A stretch of 64,000 nucleotides of DNA from Pseudomonas sp. Irchel s3f7 (GTDB taxonomy: Bacteria; Pseudomonadota; Gammaproteobacteria; Pseudomonadales; Pseudomonadaceae): NCBI RefSeq assembly GCF_900187615.1, contig NZ_FYDO01000009.1, positions 137,293 through 201,292 on the forward strand, given 5' to 3'. Numbering within the stretch: the first letter of the stretch is position 1; every line of letters begins with the position of its first letter. Below the pieces are notes generated by a model. The model was given only the letters and a program-made list of their open reading frames with translations. It searched no databases and was not told where the DNA came from. Positions 28,803 to 37,457 of this stretch are shown piece after piece. The position numbers and the translations under genes are program-made.

Positions 28803-29530
28803 TGCATCGCTCCTGAAGTCGTAAGACGGGTGAACGCCGAACCGAGATCACCGCCGTGTTCCAGGCTCAGGACATCGGCCTGACCACTGGCCACCAGCCG
28901 GCCTTGATGCAGGATCAACAAGTCATCGCTGGGTTGCACTTCGTCGAGCAGGTGGGTGGTCCAGAGCACGCTGATGCGCTCCTCGCGACACAGGCTGCGG
29001 ATGTGCTGATTGAGCGCCAGGCGACTCGCCGGATCGAGGCCTGCGCTGGCTTCATCGAGCAGCAACAGACGCGGCTCATGCAGCAGGGCACGGGCAATGT
29101 CCACCCGGCGACGATGGCCGCCATTGAGTTCGCGTACCCGTTCGCGGCGGCGGTCGGTCAAGGCCTGGCGGGCCAGTTCGGCATCGACCCGAAGGTCAGT
29201 CTGGCGCCGGGACAAACCGTGCAGCGCGGCGTGATAACGCAGGTTCTGTTCGACGCTGAGGTCCAGGTCCAGCGTACTTTGCTGGAACACCACGCCCAAC
29301 TGCTTGAGCGCCGGGCGGACCGCATGACGCAATGAACAGCCACCGACGAAGATATCGCCGTGCTGCACGTCATAAAGCCGCGTCAGCAAGGCGATCAGGG
29401 TTGATTTTCCAGCACCGTTAGGCCCCAGCAGGGCAGCGAAACGTCCGGGCTCCAGGCTGAAACTCACCTTGCGCAAGGCCTCTCGGGCGCCGTAGGCGAA
29501 ACTCAGGTCGCGGACTTCAAGGGCGTTCAT
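28799..29530 (-). CDS. ABC transporter ATP-binding protein of the PQQ-linked system
   Basis: The 243-residue ATPase has Walker A GPNGAGKST (36-44), a signature region ELNGGHRRRVDIARALL (the serine of the usual LSGGQ is replaced by Asn) and Walker B RLLLLDEASAGLDP. It energises the adjacent ABC-2 permease. Its start overlaps the beta-propeller gene stop by four bases, and its stop overlaps the permease start likewise, so the four-gene unit is tightly coupled. Confidence 0.93.
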   Translation of the reverse strand: MNALEVRDLSFAYGAREALRKVSFSLEPGRFAALLGPNGAGKSTLIALLTRLYDVQHGDIFVGGCSLRHAVRPALKQLGVVFQQSTLDLDLSVEQNLRYHAALHGLSRRQTDLRVDAELARQALTDRRRERVRELNGGHRRRVDIARALLHEPRLLLLDEASAGLDPASRLALNQHIRSLCREERISVLWTTHLLDEVQPSDDLLILHQGRLVASGQADVLSLEHGGDLGSAFTRLTTSGAMQ

Positions 29531-30486
29531 GGCGTCACCACCACGCCCCAGGGATAGCGCCCGACCTTCACCGATTTGCTGACCTTGAGGCTGTCGACAT
29601 CGATCACCGAGACATCGCCGCTGACGCCGTTGGTGGCCAGCAATTGCTTCTGATCCGGGGTGAACGCCATCTGCCAGACCCGTCGACCCACCAGCAGGTA
29701 ATCGAGAATCTCGAAGGTCTTGGCATCGATCACCGCCACATGGTTGGCCGGGCCGAGGGCAACGAAACCGTACTTGCCATCGGCGCTAAGCTTGATGCCC
29801 ACCGGCTGGACCTTGTCCGGGTGCACGCCCTTGATCTGGAAGGTCAAGGTCTTGAGTACGTGGCGACTGGCGACATCGAGAATGGTCACGGTGCCGCCGA
29901 TTTCCGCCGAGGCCCAGAGTTTTGCGCCATCGGGGGAGAACTCGACGAAACGCGGGCGCTGGTCCACCAGCGTGCTGTCGGCCAGGGTCTGGGTGCTGGT
30001 GTCGATCCAGTGCAACATGTTGGTGGTTTCACTGGTGTTGACCGCCCACTTGCCGTCAGGGCTGACGGCCATGCCTTCGGGTTCGACACCGACTTCGATC
30101 TGGCCAAGTACCTTGGACGTCTCGGTGTCGATCACCGTGACCAGCGCATCGTCTTCGTTGGAAACGTACAACCAGCGGTTGTTGGGGTGCAGGGCGAATT
30201 GCTCGGGGTCTTTGCCCGAGGGCAGCTCCTTGATGATCTTGCGCGTGGCCACGTCCATCACCTGGACCCGGTCGGAATCGCTGGCGCAGATGTAGAGCAA
30301 TTTGTTGTCGTGGGACAGCAACAAGCCGCGCGGACGCTGGCCGACGGGCAGGGTGTCGGTTACTTGCAGGGTCTGCAGGTCGATCAGGCTCAGGCTGTTG
30401 TCCTTTTCGTTGGAGACCCATGCCGTGCTGGCAACGGCATGGCCGGCGGCGAGGAGCAGGGCGCATGAAAGCAGGGTGCGGCGCAT
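29527..30486 (-). CDS. Periplasmic YVTN beta-propeller protein of the PQQ-linked ABC locus
   Basis: The 319-residue protein has a signal peptide (LLSCALLLAAGHAVA) and about seven repeats of the YVTN type (VSNEKDNSLSLIDLQTLQVT, LYVSNEDDALVTVIDTETSK, AFTPDQKQLLATNGVSGDVS). The family is tied to PQQ-dependent alcohol oxidation clusters. It is likely a periplasmic partner of the ABC system or of the dehydrogenase; there is no catalytic motif. It is 30 bp downstream of the substrate-binding gene. Confidence 0.9.
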   Translation of the reverse strand: MRRTLLSCALLLAAGHAVASTAWVSNEKDNSLSLIDLQTLQVTDTLPVGQRPRGLLLSHDNKLLYICASDSDRVQVMDVATRKIIKELPSGKDPEQFALHPNNRWLYVSNEDDALVTVIDTETSKVLGQIEVGVEPEGMAVSPDGKWAVNTSETTNMLHWIDTSTQTLADSTLVDQRPRFVEFSPDGAKLWASAEIGGTVTILDVASRHVLKTLTFQIKGVHPDKVQPVGIKLSADGKYGFVALGPANHVAVIDAKTFEILDYLLVGRRVWQMAFTPDQKQLLATNGVSGDVSVIDVDSLKVSKSVKVGRYPWGVVVTP

Positions 30487-30516
30487 GGCGGATTCCTTGT
30501 TGTTGTGATGATCGGA

Positions 30517-31701
30517 TCAGGGAAAACGGCAGCTGACCTCGGGTTTGTCGTAGCCCAGGCTGTCCATCTCGTTGAACGGGTGCAGAAAGCCGTCCTGGGG
30601 TGAGGTGCTGACCAGCGCTCGCGGCTGGACGATGGGAATCGGCTGGCGCAACTGGCCGTTCCACGGTCGGTAGCTGAGCTTGCGGCCCTTGAAGCCGTCG
30701 AGCGGCAGTTGATCGCTGATTTCCAGTGCACGGATTGCCATTGGTTCGGCCTGGCGTAGTTTGCTCACGGCGCTGGCGATGCTGCGCACGGCGATCCACG
30801 CGGCGAAATCGCGGTCATTCATCCAGCGCCCGGTCAGGGCTTCGAAGCGTTTTTGCAGCTGCGCGGCGCCGTAGGTTTCCACGGTCTTGTGCCAACCCAC
30901 CGGGGTCAGGCCTTGGGTGCCGGCGACCGGGCGCGGGTACCAGGTCTGGTAAGGCACGTATTCACCGAAGTCGCCGCGCTCATCGGCCACCAGTACCACG
31001 TCGTACTCGGCGGTCTGGGTGAACAGCGGCATGTCGGCCTGCGCGCTGCGGCGTTGGTCGTTATCAAAACTCCAGGTTTTCTCTGCCACCAGTTGCAGGC
31101 CGAAACGCTTGGCGGCGCGGCGCAGGGCGGCGGCATAGGCTTGATCGTCCGGGGTCGGGCCGACGATCAGCAGCACTCGCTGCCATTTGCGCAGTACCAG
31201 AAACTGCGCCAGTGCATCGGCGAGCATCGCCCGGCTCGGCAAGGTGTGCAGCACGTTCGGCAGGCAATCGGTGGTGCGCAGGCTGTCATCGGGAGTGCCG
31301 GCATTGAACAGCAGACTATCGGGCATCGCTGCACTCAATTGGCGCAGGCTGGTCGCGGGTGCATTCACCACAAACAGGCGCAGGCCTTGTTCATGCTGCG
31401 CCTTTGCCGCATCGAGCAAGGCCTCGGGGCTGTCGACGCTGGCGCTGACCAGGCTGTAGCCGTGATTGAGAAAACGCCCGGTGCTGTTGCTGTCGGTGAT
31501 CGCCAGTTCGGCACCGCGCAGCCCGGCATCGATCGGCTCGGGGATAACGTTCGACAGCAGCGGGCCGGGGGCGGGGCGATAACCCAGGTAGCCGATCCGC
31601 ACCTGCAAGGGCGCATCGGCAGCCTGGCTTTGGGTGGCCAGGCCGGCGGCACAGGCAATCGCCAGCAGGTAGAACAAGGCGTAAGGGGCAAGCTGGCGCA
31701 T
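30517..31701 (-). CDS. ABC-type periplasmic substrate-binding protein, PQQ locus
   Basis: This ~394-residue protein has a signal peptide (MRQLAPYALFYLLAIACAAG, cleavage near SQAAD) and a leucine-binding-protein-like fold of two lobes (VRIGYLGYRPAPGPLLSN, LAITDSNSTGRFLNHGY, YDVVLVADERGDFGEYVPYQ). The family occurs with the PQQ-linked ABC transporter. ATG 31701 has GGAGAG about eight bases upstream; ATG 31713 and 31731 are longer options. It starts a five-gene unit running to the CxxxCW gene. Its ligand is unknown. Confidence 0.88.
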   Translation of the reverse strand: MRQLAPYALFYLLAIACAAGLATQSQAADAPLQVRIGYLGYRPAPGPLLSNVIPEPIDAGLRGAELAITDSNSTGRFLNHGYSLVSASVDSPEALLDAAKAQHEQGLRLFVVNAPATSLRQLSAAMPDSLLFNAGTPDDSLRTTDCLPNVLHTLPSRAMLADALAQFLVLRKWQRVLLIVGPTPDDQAYAAALRRAAKRFGLQLVAEKTWSFDNDQRRSAQADMPLFTQTAEYDVVLVADERGDFGEYVPYQTWYPRPVAGTQGLTPVGWHKTVETYGAAQLQKRFEALTGRWMNDRDFAAWIAVRSIASAVSKLRQAEPMAIRALEISDQLPLDGFKGRKLSYRPWNGQLRQPIPIVQPRALVSTSPQDGFLHPFNEMDSLGYDKPEVSCRFP

Positions 31702-31782
31702 AAGGCTCTCCATGACCGTTAGCGCCAGCATAGGAAGCCAGTGGTGCAGTGAAAATATGCAGAAAGTACCGAACAGACAGTA

Positions 31783-31797
31783 CCAAGGTAGTAGCTC
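31783..31797 (+). promoter_or_regulatory. Motif TACCAAGGTAGTAGC in the divergent control region
   Basis: TACCAAGG(T/A)A(G/C)TAGC also occurs at 35309-35323 before the alcohol dehydrogenase gene. An AGTACC copy precedes it at 31765-31770. It may be the site of AgmR/ErbR; this is inference from recurrence and position. Confidence 0.4.
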
Positions 31798-31858
31798 GCC
31801 ACGTACGGCGCGGTTCTAGCATGGGTAACCACGGCCACTGATCTGGAGGGGATTGACC

Positions 31859-32023
31859 ATGCGTATCGTCAAAGCACTGCTCCTGCCGTTCCTGCTGATC
31901 CTGACCCTGATCGGCGTCGACCGGCTCCACGGCCCGCGTCCCGTGTCCAACGATCGCCCTACGACCAAGGGAGTAGATAGCGACCACCAAAGCAGCATGG
32001 GGGCTGCGCGAAAGGCTTTCTAA
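31859..32023 (+). CDS. Small 54-residue protein with N-terminal hydrophobic segment
   Basis: An ATG at 31859 follows GGAGGGG with good spacing and opens a 54-codon frame ending at TAA 32021. The product starts MRIVKALLLPFLLILTLIG, a signal-anchor or export signal, followed by a short polar tail (HGPRPVSNDRPTTKGVDSDH). I recognise no family. It lies between the divergent ABC operon and pedF, the position occupied in P. putida KT2440 by pedE and the PedS2/PedR2 regulators. It may be a small membrane peptide or a leader; the ribosome site makes translation plausible. Confidence 0.5.
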   Translation: MRIVKALLLPFLLILTLIGVDRLHGPRPVSNDRPTTKGVDSDHQSSMGAARKAF

Positions 32024-32079
32024 GATGGCTGCCATAGCCTCTGCCAAGAGGTTTTGCGTGCAATCCAGAGGGCATAACA

Positions 32080-32541
32080 ATGACAACAATACGCAACGCC
32101 TTGCTCGTGACCGGGCTATTGGCCGGTTTGATCAGCACAGGTTCTGTCTGGGCCCATGGCAACGTGGTACCACAAGCCGTGGCCACTCCGGGGCTGACCC
32201 CGATCAAGGACGCCGGTGTGCAGCTCGATGCCGATGGCTGGGCGGCGGTGAACCCATATCGCACCGCCGCGGAGCATGACAAAGCCGTGGAAATCGGTGC
32301 TTCGGCCTACACCCAGAACTGCGCGGCCTGCCATGGCCTGGAAGCCAAGTCCGGTGGCATTGCCCCCGATTTGCGCATGCTCGATGTCGGAGAGTCGGGT
32401 GATGAGTGGTTTGCCGAGCGGGTGCGCCATGGCGCGGTGCGCGACGGTCGGGTGTACATGCCGAAAATGGCTGACTACCTGAGCCAGGAAGCCCTGTGGG
32501 CGGTGCGCACCTATCTGGACACTGTCCGCGTCGAGGAGTGA
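32080..32541 (+). CDS. pedF: Cytochrome c550, electron acceptor of PQQ alcohol dehydrogenase
   Basis: The 153-residue periplasmic c-type cytochrome has a signal peptide (ALLVTGLLAGLISTGSVWA) and a heme-attachment motif CAACH at 81-85, with Met in VYMPKMADYL as the likely axial ligand. It takes electrons from the quinoprotein dehydrogenase and passes them to the terminal oxidase chain (ExaB in P. aeruginosa). The next gene starts three bases after its stop. The gene normally follows pedE/exaA, but no such dehydrogenase precedes it here. Confidence 0.93.
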   Translation: MTTIRNALLVTGLLAGLISTGSVWAHGNVVPQAVATPGLTPIKDAGVQLDADGWAAVNPYRTAAEHDKAVEIGASAYTQNCAACHGLEAKSGGIAPDLRMLDVGESGDEWFAERVRHGAVRDGRVYMPKMADYLSQEALWAVRTYLDTVRVEE

Positions 32542-32544
32542 CCC

Positions 32545-33420
32545 ATGCGCCTGCTCGCGGTGTTGATCAGTGCTGTGTGGCTGTGCTGCCAGGCGGCGCA
32601 GGCGCAAGTACGCAACTACGACGAAATGATCGCCGCTGGAGAGCTGAAGGTGGCGGTCTACAAGGACTTCGCCCCCTACAGTTTTGAAAGTGCCGGCCAG
32701 CCTCGCGGCGTCGATGTCGAACTTGCCGAGGCCCTGGCCAAGGCACTTGGCGTGCGCCTGACGCTGATCTGGGCACCGGCCGGGGAAAAACTCGATGACG
32801 ACCTGCGCGACTACATCTGGCGCGCCAGTGCCTTGCACCATCAGCAACTGGCCGACCTGATGATGCGTGTGCCCTACGACCGTGACTACGCGCAGAGGCG
32901 CAACGAGTTGGGCGAACTGGTCAACGGCCAAGTGGTGATGTTCGGTCCGTACCAGAACGAACAATGGCAGGTGGCCTATGACCGTCGGCGGCTGGACAAA
33001 GTCGCCAGCGTCGCGGTGTTCGAGCATCACCCGATTGGCGTGGAGGTCGACAGCGTGCCGTCGTTCTACCTGACTTCGGTGTTCAACGGCATGCTCGCCG
33101 GCAAGACCCATCACTATCCTGGCGTGCCACAGGCGTTTGCCGCGATGAAGGCCGGTGAGGTCGACGCGGTGATGGCCATGCGCGGCGAGATCGACTGGCA
33201 AGTCCATGAGGCGGCTGACCCTCAACTGGCACTGGCCGAGAACGCCTATCCGAACATGGGCAAGCAGCTCTGGGAAATCGGCATGGCGGTGCACGAAAGC
33301 AACCGGCAACTGGCCTATGCCGTGGAAGAGGCGCTGGAAGCGCTGATCCGCGAGGGTTCGGTGAAGATCATCTACGGCCATTACGGCCTGCAATACGACG
33401 TGCCCGAGATGTATCAATAA
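32545..33420 (+). CDS. Periplasmic family-3 substrate-binding-like protein of the quinoprotein system
   Basis: The 291-residue protein has a signal peptide (LLAVLISAVWLCCQAAQA) and a bacterial extracellular solute-binding fold (LKVAVYKDFAPYSFESAGQP, GVDVELAEALAKALGVRLTL). Similar proteins (MoxJ/XoxJ-like) sit beside methanol and ethanol quinoproteins and are thought to help cytochrome or dehydrogenase maturation rather than transport. No permease or ATPase is adjacent in this unit, which supports that. It is the second gene of the pedF operon. Confidence 0.88.
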   Translation: MRLLAVLISAVWLCCQAAQAQVRNYDEMIAAGELKVAVYKDFAPYSFESAGQPRGVDVELAEALAKALGVRLTLIWAPAGEKLDDDLRDYIWRASALHHQQLADLMMRVPYDRDYAQRRNELGELVNGQVVMFGPYQNEQWQVAYDRRRLDKVASVAVFEHHPIGVEVDSVPSFYLTSVFNGMLAGKTHHYPGVPQAFAAMKAGEVDAVMAMRGEIDWQVHEAADPQLALAENAYPNMGKQLWEIGMAVHESNRQLAYAVEEALEALIREGSVKIIYGHYGLQYDVPEMYQ

Positions 33421-33430
33421 GGAGCAGGCG

Positions 33431-34192
33431 ATGAAATGGCGAGGGAGTTGTCTGTTGGCTTGCTGGTTAAGCCTGGCGGCACAGGCTGGCGCTATCGATC
33501 CCGGTAAAGACCCGGTCCCATCGGTGATGTGGGCCTTCTATCAACAGCAGTTTCTGGGCAATGCGCCATTCGTTTTCGATGACCGGGTGAAGTTGCTGGC
33601 GCCGCCATTTGCCGAAGATGCCCGGCAGGTGCCGTTGGAAATCGATGCCCGTGCGTTCAAGGGCGAGGTGGTGAGGATCCTCGCCTGGGCAGAGCTCAAC
33701 CCATTGCCGAAAATCGTCGACTTCCAGCCTTTGAATTCGGTTTTACCGTGGCTGTCGCTGCGCATCCGCATCGAACAAGCGACGCCATTGCGCGCGGCGG
33801 TGTTGACCCGCGATGGCGTGTGGCATGTCGGTTCGACCCTGATCGACGCCGCAGGTGGCGGTTGCACCGCGCCGAGCGTGGTGCGCACGCAACCGGGTTG
33901 GGAAGAACACATCGGCGAAGTGCTGGGCGGTCGTTATCCCAGGGGTGAATTCAGCCGTTTGCGGTTGCAGGTGGCGCATCCCATGGACAACGGCATGGTC
34001 AGCGGCATTCCGGAATTCTTCATCAACCATGCGGAGCTGCGCGATAGCAACGAGCAAGTGCTGGCCCGGCTGGAGCTGTTTCCGGCGGTCAGCGAAAACC
34101 CCAACCTGGCCTTCGACATCGAAGGGGCAGGGCAAACGCGCCTGCTGCTACGGGACAACAGCGGTAATGAGTTCGATGCGTCGATCCCCTGA
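33431..34192 (+). CDS. Quinoprotein-associated SoxYZ-like carrier protein
   Basis: The 253-residue secreted protein (signal peptide SCLLACWLSLAAQAGA) fuses SoxY-like and SoxZ-like parts. The cysteine C145 in AGGGCTAPSV resembles the SoxY carrier cysteine. This family occurs beside PQQ alcohol dehydrogenases and is paired with a SoxH-like zinc hydrolase, which is the next gene here. A role as a covalent carrier of a small group in the periplasm is inferred; the cargo is not known. Confidence 0.88.
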   Translation: MKWRGSCLLACWLSLAAQAGAIDPGKDPVPSVMWAFYQQQFLGNAPFVFDDRVKLLAPPFAEDARQVPLEIDARAFKGEVVRILAWAELNPLPKIVDFQPLNSVLPWLSLRIRIEQATPLRAAVLTRDGVWHVGSTLIDAAGGGCTAPSVVRTQPGWEEHIGEVLGGRYPRGEFSRLRLQVAHPMDNGMVSGIPEFFINHAELRDSNEQVLARLELFPAVSENPNLAFDIEGAGQTRLLLRDNSGNEFDASIP

Positions 34193-34208
34193 CCCCAAGG
34201 AGCGTGGC

Positions 34209-35147
34209 ATGCGCTGGATCCTGTTGATGGTGCTGAGCGTCAGTCTGCCGGCCCTGGCCGATCTCGAGTACACACTCAAGCCCCGGCAGATCGCCCGGGA
34301 CACCTGGCTGCTGGAAGGCAGCACGGATAATTTCGCCAAGGCCAACGGCGGCAACATCGTCAACACCGCGTTTATCGTCACCGAACGCGGGGTGGTGGTG
34401 ATCGACACCGGGCCATCCAGGCGTTACGGCGAAGCGATGCGCAAGGCGATTGCCGCCACGACGGATAAACCTGTGATCGAGGTCCTGCTGACCCATCACC
34501 ACCCGGACCATGTGCTGGGCAATCAAGCTTTCGCCGACGTGCCGATCGGCGCGTTGGCCGGCACCACCGAGCTGTTGCATCAGCAAGGCGATGCCATGGC
34601 CGAGAATATGTACCGGATGGTCGGCGACTGGATGCGTGGCACCGAAGTGGTGTTACCCACCCAGACGCTGACACCGGGCGTGAAAAGTTTTGGGAATCAT
34701 GATTTGCGCTTGCTGAGCCTGGGTGGGCATACGGGCGCGGATCTGGCTATTCTCGACCAGAAAACCGGCGTGCTGTTTGCCGGGGACCTGGTGTTTTATC
34801 AGCGGGCGCTGACCACGCCCAACAGCCCGGGCCTGGCCGTGTGGCTGGCGGACATCGCAACCCTGCAAGGCTTGCCCTGGACGCAGGTTGTGCCGGGTCA
34901 TGGCCCGGTGGCAAGTGACCCGCTGCCCTTCGAGCAGATGCGCGATTACCTGACCTGGCTCGATCAGATGATGCGCGACGGCGCCGCCAATGGCAGCGAC
35001 ATGGCCGAGATGATCCGCAGCCCCATCCCTGAGCGTTTCGCCGGGATCAATCTGAGCCGCTACGAACTGATCCGCAGCATCAGCCATCTGTACCCGCGCT
35101 ACGAGCGTGAGCGGATGACGCGGGTGGATTCCAGTGCCGGCAAATGA
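34209..35147 (+). CDS. Quinoprotein relay system zinc metallohydrolase (SoxH-like MBL)
   Basis: The 312-residue protein has a signal peptide (ILLMVLSVSLPALA) and a metallo-beta-lactamase fold. The motif LLTHHHPDHVLG contains the HxHxDH ligands (His96, His98, Asp100, His101), and LGGHTGADLAI and VVPGHGPVA complete the site. Its family partners with the SoxYZ-like carrier upstream (16-bp gap), probably releasing a bound group. Start ATG 34209 follows AAGGAG; a 118-residue upstream extension overlaps the previous gene and is rejected. It ends the pedF operon before a REP pair. Confidence 0.9.
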   Translation: MRWILLMVLSVSLPALADLEYTLKPRQIARDTWLLEGSTDNFAKANGGNIVNTAFIVTERGVVVIDTGPSRRYGEAMRKAIAATTDKPVIEVLLTHHHPDHVLGNQAFADVPIGALAGTTELLHQQGDAMAENMYRMVGDWMRGTEVVLPTQTLTPGVKSFGNHDLRLLSLGGHTGADLAILDQKTGVLFAGDLVFYQRALTTPNSPGLAVWLADIATLQGLPWTQVVPGHGPVASDPLPFEQMRDYLTWLDQMMRDGAANGSDMAEMIRSPIPERFAGINLSRYELIRSISHLYPRYERERMTRVDSSAGK

Positions 35148-35155
35148 TGCTTTTC

Positions 35156-35255
35156 TGTAGGCGCGAGCCTGCTCGCGATGGACGTCAACGATAACGCAAG
35201 CTGCCTGGAAGAACGCGGTGGCCTGACGTTTTTCGCGAGCAGGCTCGCTCCTACA
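35156..35255. repeat. REP pair, GCGAGCCTGCTCGC variant
   Basis: TGTAGGCGCGAGCCTGCTCG and its inverted mate separate the pedF operon from the alcohol dehydrogenase promoter. Confidence 0.9.
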
Positions 35256-35308
35256 GGGGGGGGGCGGTGCCGTTCACAAAATCTCGCGTCTATCTCATCC
35301 GAACCTGT

Positions 35309-35323
35309 ACCAAGGAACTAGCA
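35309..35323 (+). promoter_or_regulatory. Motif TACCAAGGAACTAGC upstream of the alcohol dehydrogenase
   Basis: It differs at two positions from the motif at 31783-31797 and lies about 105 bp before the start codon. Candidate activator site; inference. Confidence 0.4.
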
Positions 35324-35428
35324 ATCTCCTCATTGCGGGCAATTGTTGCCAGGGCGGCGGCGCTCAAGAATCTGCTCCACACCGGGAAACTTTTCCGGAA
35401 ATAACAAAAAACCGCAGAGGAAGCCGTC

Positions 35429-37204
35429 ATGACCCAACCCGCACGTCGCCAGCCCTTCGTCTTGAGCCTGCTGCTCAGTGCCATGCTGTTGTCCGGCCAG
35501 GCATTGGCCGGGGTTTCCGACCAGGACATTCTCCAGGACCCGAAAAACCCCGAACAGGTCGTGACCAATGGCCTGGGTGTCCAGGGGCAGCGCTACAGCC
35601 CGCTGGACATTCTCAACGTCGACAACGTCAAGGAACTGCGCCCGGCGTGGGCGTTTTCTTTCGGCGGCGAAAAGCAGCGCGGCCAGCAGGCGCAGCCGAT
35701 GGTCAAGGACGGCGTGATGTACATGACCGGCTCCTACTCGCGGGTGTTTGCCGTGGACGCACGCACCGGCAAGAAACTCTGGCAATACGATGCGCGCCTG
35801 CCCGATGACATCCGTCCGTGCTGTGACGTGATCAACCGTGGCGTAGCGCTGTATGGCGACCTGGTGATTTTCGGCACCCTCGACGCCAAGCTCGTTGCGT
35901 TGAACAAGGACACCGGCAAGGTGGTGTGGAGCAAGAAAGTCGCCGACCACAAGGAAGGCTACTCCATCAGCGCCGCACCGCTGGTGATCAACGGCAAGCT
36001 GATTACGGGCGTGGCCGGTGGCGAGTTCGGCGTGGTGGGCAAGATCGAAGCCTACGATCCGAAAAACGGTGATTTGCTGTGGACCCGTCCTACGGTCGAG
36101 GGCCACATGGGCTTCGTCTACAAGGACGGCAAAGCGGTGGAGAACGGTATCTCCGGCGGCGAGGCGGGCAAGACCTGGCCGGGCGATCTCTGGAAAACCG
36201 GCGGCGCAGCCCCTTGGCTTGGCGGTTACTACGACCCGGAAACCAACCTGCTGCTGTTCGGTACCGGTAACCCGGCGCCGTGGAACTCGCACCTGCGCCC
36301 AGGTGATAACCTCTACTCTTCGTCGCGCCTGGCGCTCAACCCGGACGACGGCACTATCAAATGGCACTTCCAGAGCACGCCACACGACGGTTGGGACTAC
36401 GACGGCGTGAACGAACTGGTGTCGTTCAACTACAGCGAAGGCGGCAAGGAAATCAAGGCAGCGGCCACTGCCGACCGTAACGGTTTCTTCTACGTGCTCG
36501 ACCGCACCAACGGCAAATTCATCCGTGGCTTCCCGTTCGTGGACAAGATCACCTGGGCCACCGGTCTGGATAAGAACGGCCGGCCGATCTACAACGAAGC
36601 CGGCCGTCCCGGTGCTCCGGGTTCCGAAGTCAAGGGCAGTTCGGTCTTCGTCGCGCCGGCATTCCTCGGTGCGAAAAACTGGATGCCGATGGCTTACAAC
36701 AAAGACACCGGGCTGTTCTATGTGCCGTCCAACGAGTGGGGCATGGACATCTGGAACGAAGGCATCGCCTACAAGAAAGGCGCGGCATTCCTCGGCGCCG
36801 GTTTCACCATCAAGCCGTTGAACGAAGACTACATCGGCGTGCTGCGTGCCATTGACCCGAAAACCGGCAAGGAAGTCTGGCGCCACAAGAACTACGCGCC
36901 GCTGTGGGGCGGGGTGCTGACCACCAAGGGCAATCTGGTCTTCACCGGCACGCCGGAAGGGTTCCTGCAGGCGTTCAACGCCAAGACCGGCGAGAAGGTC
37001 TGGGAATTCCAGACCGGTTCCGGCGTACTCGGCTCGCCCGTGACCTGGGAAATGGACGGTGAACAGTACGTCTCGGTGCTCTCCGGCTGGGGCGGCGCGG
37101 TACCGCTGTGGGGCGGCGAAGTGGCCAAGCGCGTGAAGGACTTCAACCAGGGCGGCATGCTCTGGACCTTCAAACTGCCGAAGGACCTCGTGGCCAAACA
37201 TTAA
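35429..37204 (+). CDS. pedH: PQQ-dependent alcohol dehydrogenase, lanthanide (PedH) type
   Basis: The 591-residue periplasmic quinoprotein (signal peptide [16 protein letters not shown]) is an eight-bladed propeller that oxidises primary alcohols with PQQ. The vicinal disulfide is C131-C132 (IRPCCDVI), the metal ligands are E199 and N281 (GTGNPAPWN), and the catalytic Asp is D323 in [12 protein letters not shown]325, two residues on, is the extra carboxylate that marks lanthanide-dependent enzymes (PedH, XoxF); calcium enzymes such as ExaA/PedE have Ser or Ala there. Electrons go to PedF. It is a single gene between two REP pairs, after the pedF operon, as pedH is in P. putida. Metal use is inferred from this residue. 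Confidence 0.9.
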   Translation: MTQPARRQPFVLSLLLSAMLLSGQALAGVSDQDILQDPKNPEQVVTNGLGVQGQRYSPLDILNVDNVKELRPAWAFSFGGEKQRGQQAQPMVKDGVMYMTGSYSRVFAVDARTGKKLWQYDARLPDDIRPCCDVINRGVALYGDLVIFGTLDAKLVALNKDTGKVVWSKKVADHKEGYSISAAPLVINGKLITGVAGGEFGVVGKIEAYDPKNGDLLWTRPTVEGHMGFVYKDGKAVENGISGGEAGKTWPGDLWKTGGAAPWLGGYYDPETNLLLFGTGNPAPWNSHLRPGDNLYSSSRLALNPDDGTIKWHFQSTPHDGWDYDGVNELVSFNYSEGGKEIKAAATADRNGFFYVLDRTNGKFIRGFPFVDKITWATGLDKNGRPIYNEAGRPGAPGSEVKGSSVFVAPAFLGAKNWMPMAYNKDTGLFYVPSNEWGMDIWNEGIAYKKGAAFLGAGFTIKPLNEDYIGVLRAIDPKTGKEVWRHKNYAPLWGGVLTTKGNLVFTGTPEGFLQAFNAKTGEKVWEFQTGSGVLGSPVTWEMDGEQYVSVLSGWGGAVPLWGGEVAKRVKDFNQGGMLWTFKLPKDLVAKH

Positions 37205-37207
37205 ACC

Positions 37208-37321
37208 TGTAGGAGCAAGCCTGCTCCGGGCGGCGTTCCGACGATGGTCGTCAACGATAACGCTTGAAACCTGATACCCCGTGGCGTTCTCGGGCTCATC
37301 GCGAGCAGGCTCGCTCCTACA
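37208..37321. repeat. REP pair, GCAAGCCTGCTC variant
   Basis: TGTAGGAGCAAGCCTGCTCC and an inverted GAGCAGGCTCGCTCCTAC half lie between pedH and the aldehyde dehydrogenase gene. It shares the centre CGTCAACGATAACGC with the preceding REP pair. Confidence 0.9.
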
Positions 37322-37457
37322 GTGATCTGTGTGAAATCTACGACCAAATAACGAGAGCCCCTCCTGCCAACGATGCATTCGTTCGGCGCGCGGGGCTCTC
37401 TAGTATCGGTTCATCGCCTGTCAGTACGACAGGCATCGACCCAGACAGAGGCCCACC

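Noticed and set aside
33855..34208. 118-residue upstream extension of the SoxH-like hydrolase
   Set aside because: It overlaps the SoxYZ-like gene in another frame, while ATG 34209 has AAGGAG and begins a clear signal peptide.
35429..37204. Calling the quinoprotein exaA/pedE (calcium type)
   Set aside because: The segment WDYDG has Asp at 325, where calcium enzymes have Ser or Ala, and the gene follows the pedF operon as pedH does.
35330..37378. 682-codon minus-strand open frame
   Set aside because: It is the antisense shadow of pedH and its flanks, with no ribosome site or recognisable domain.
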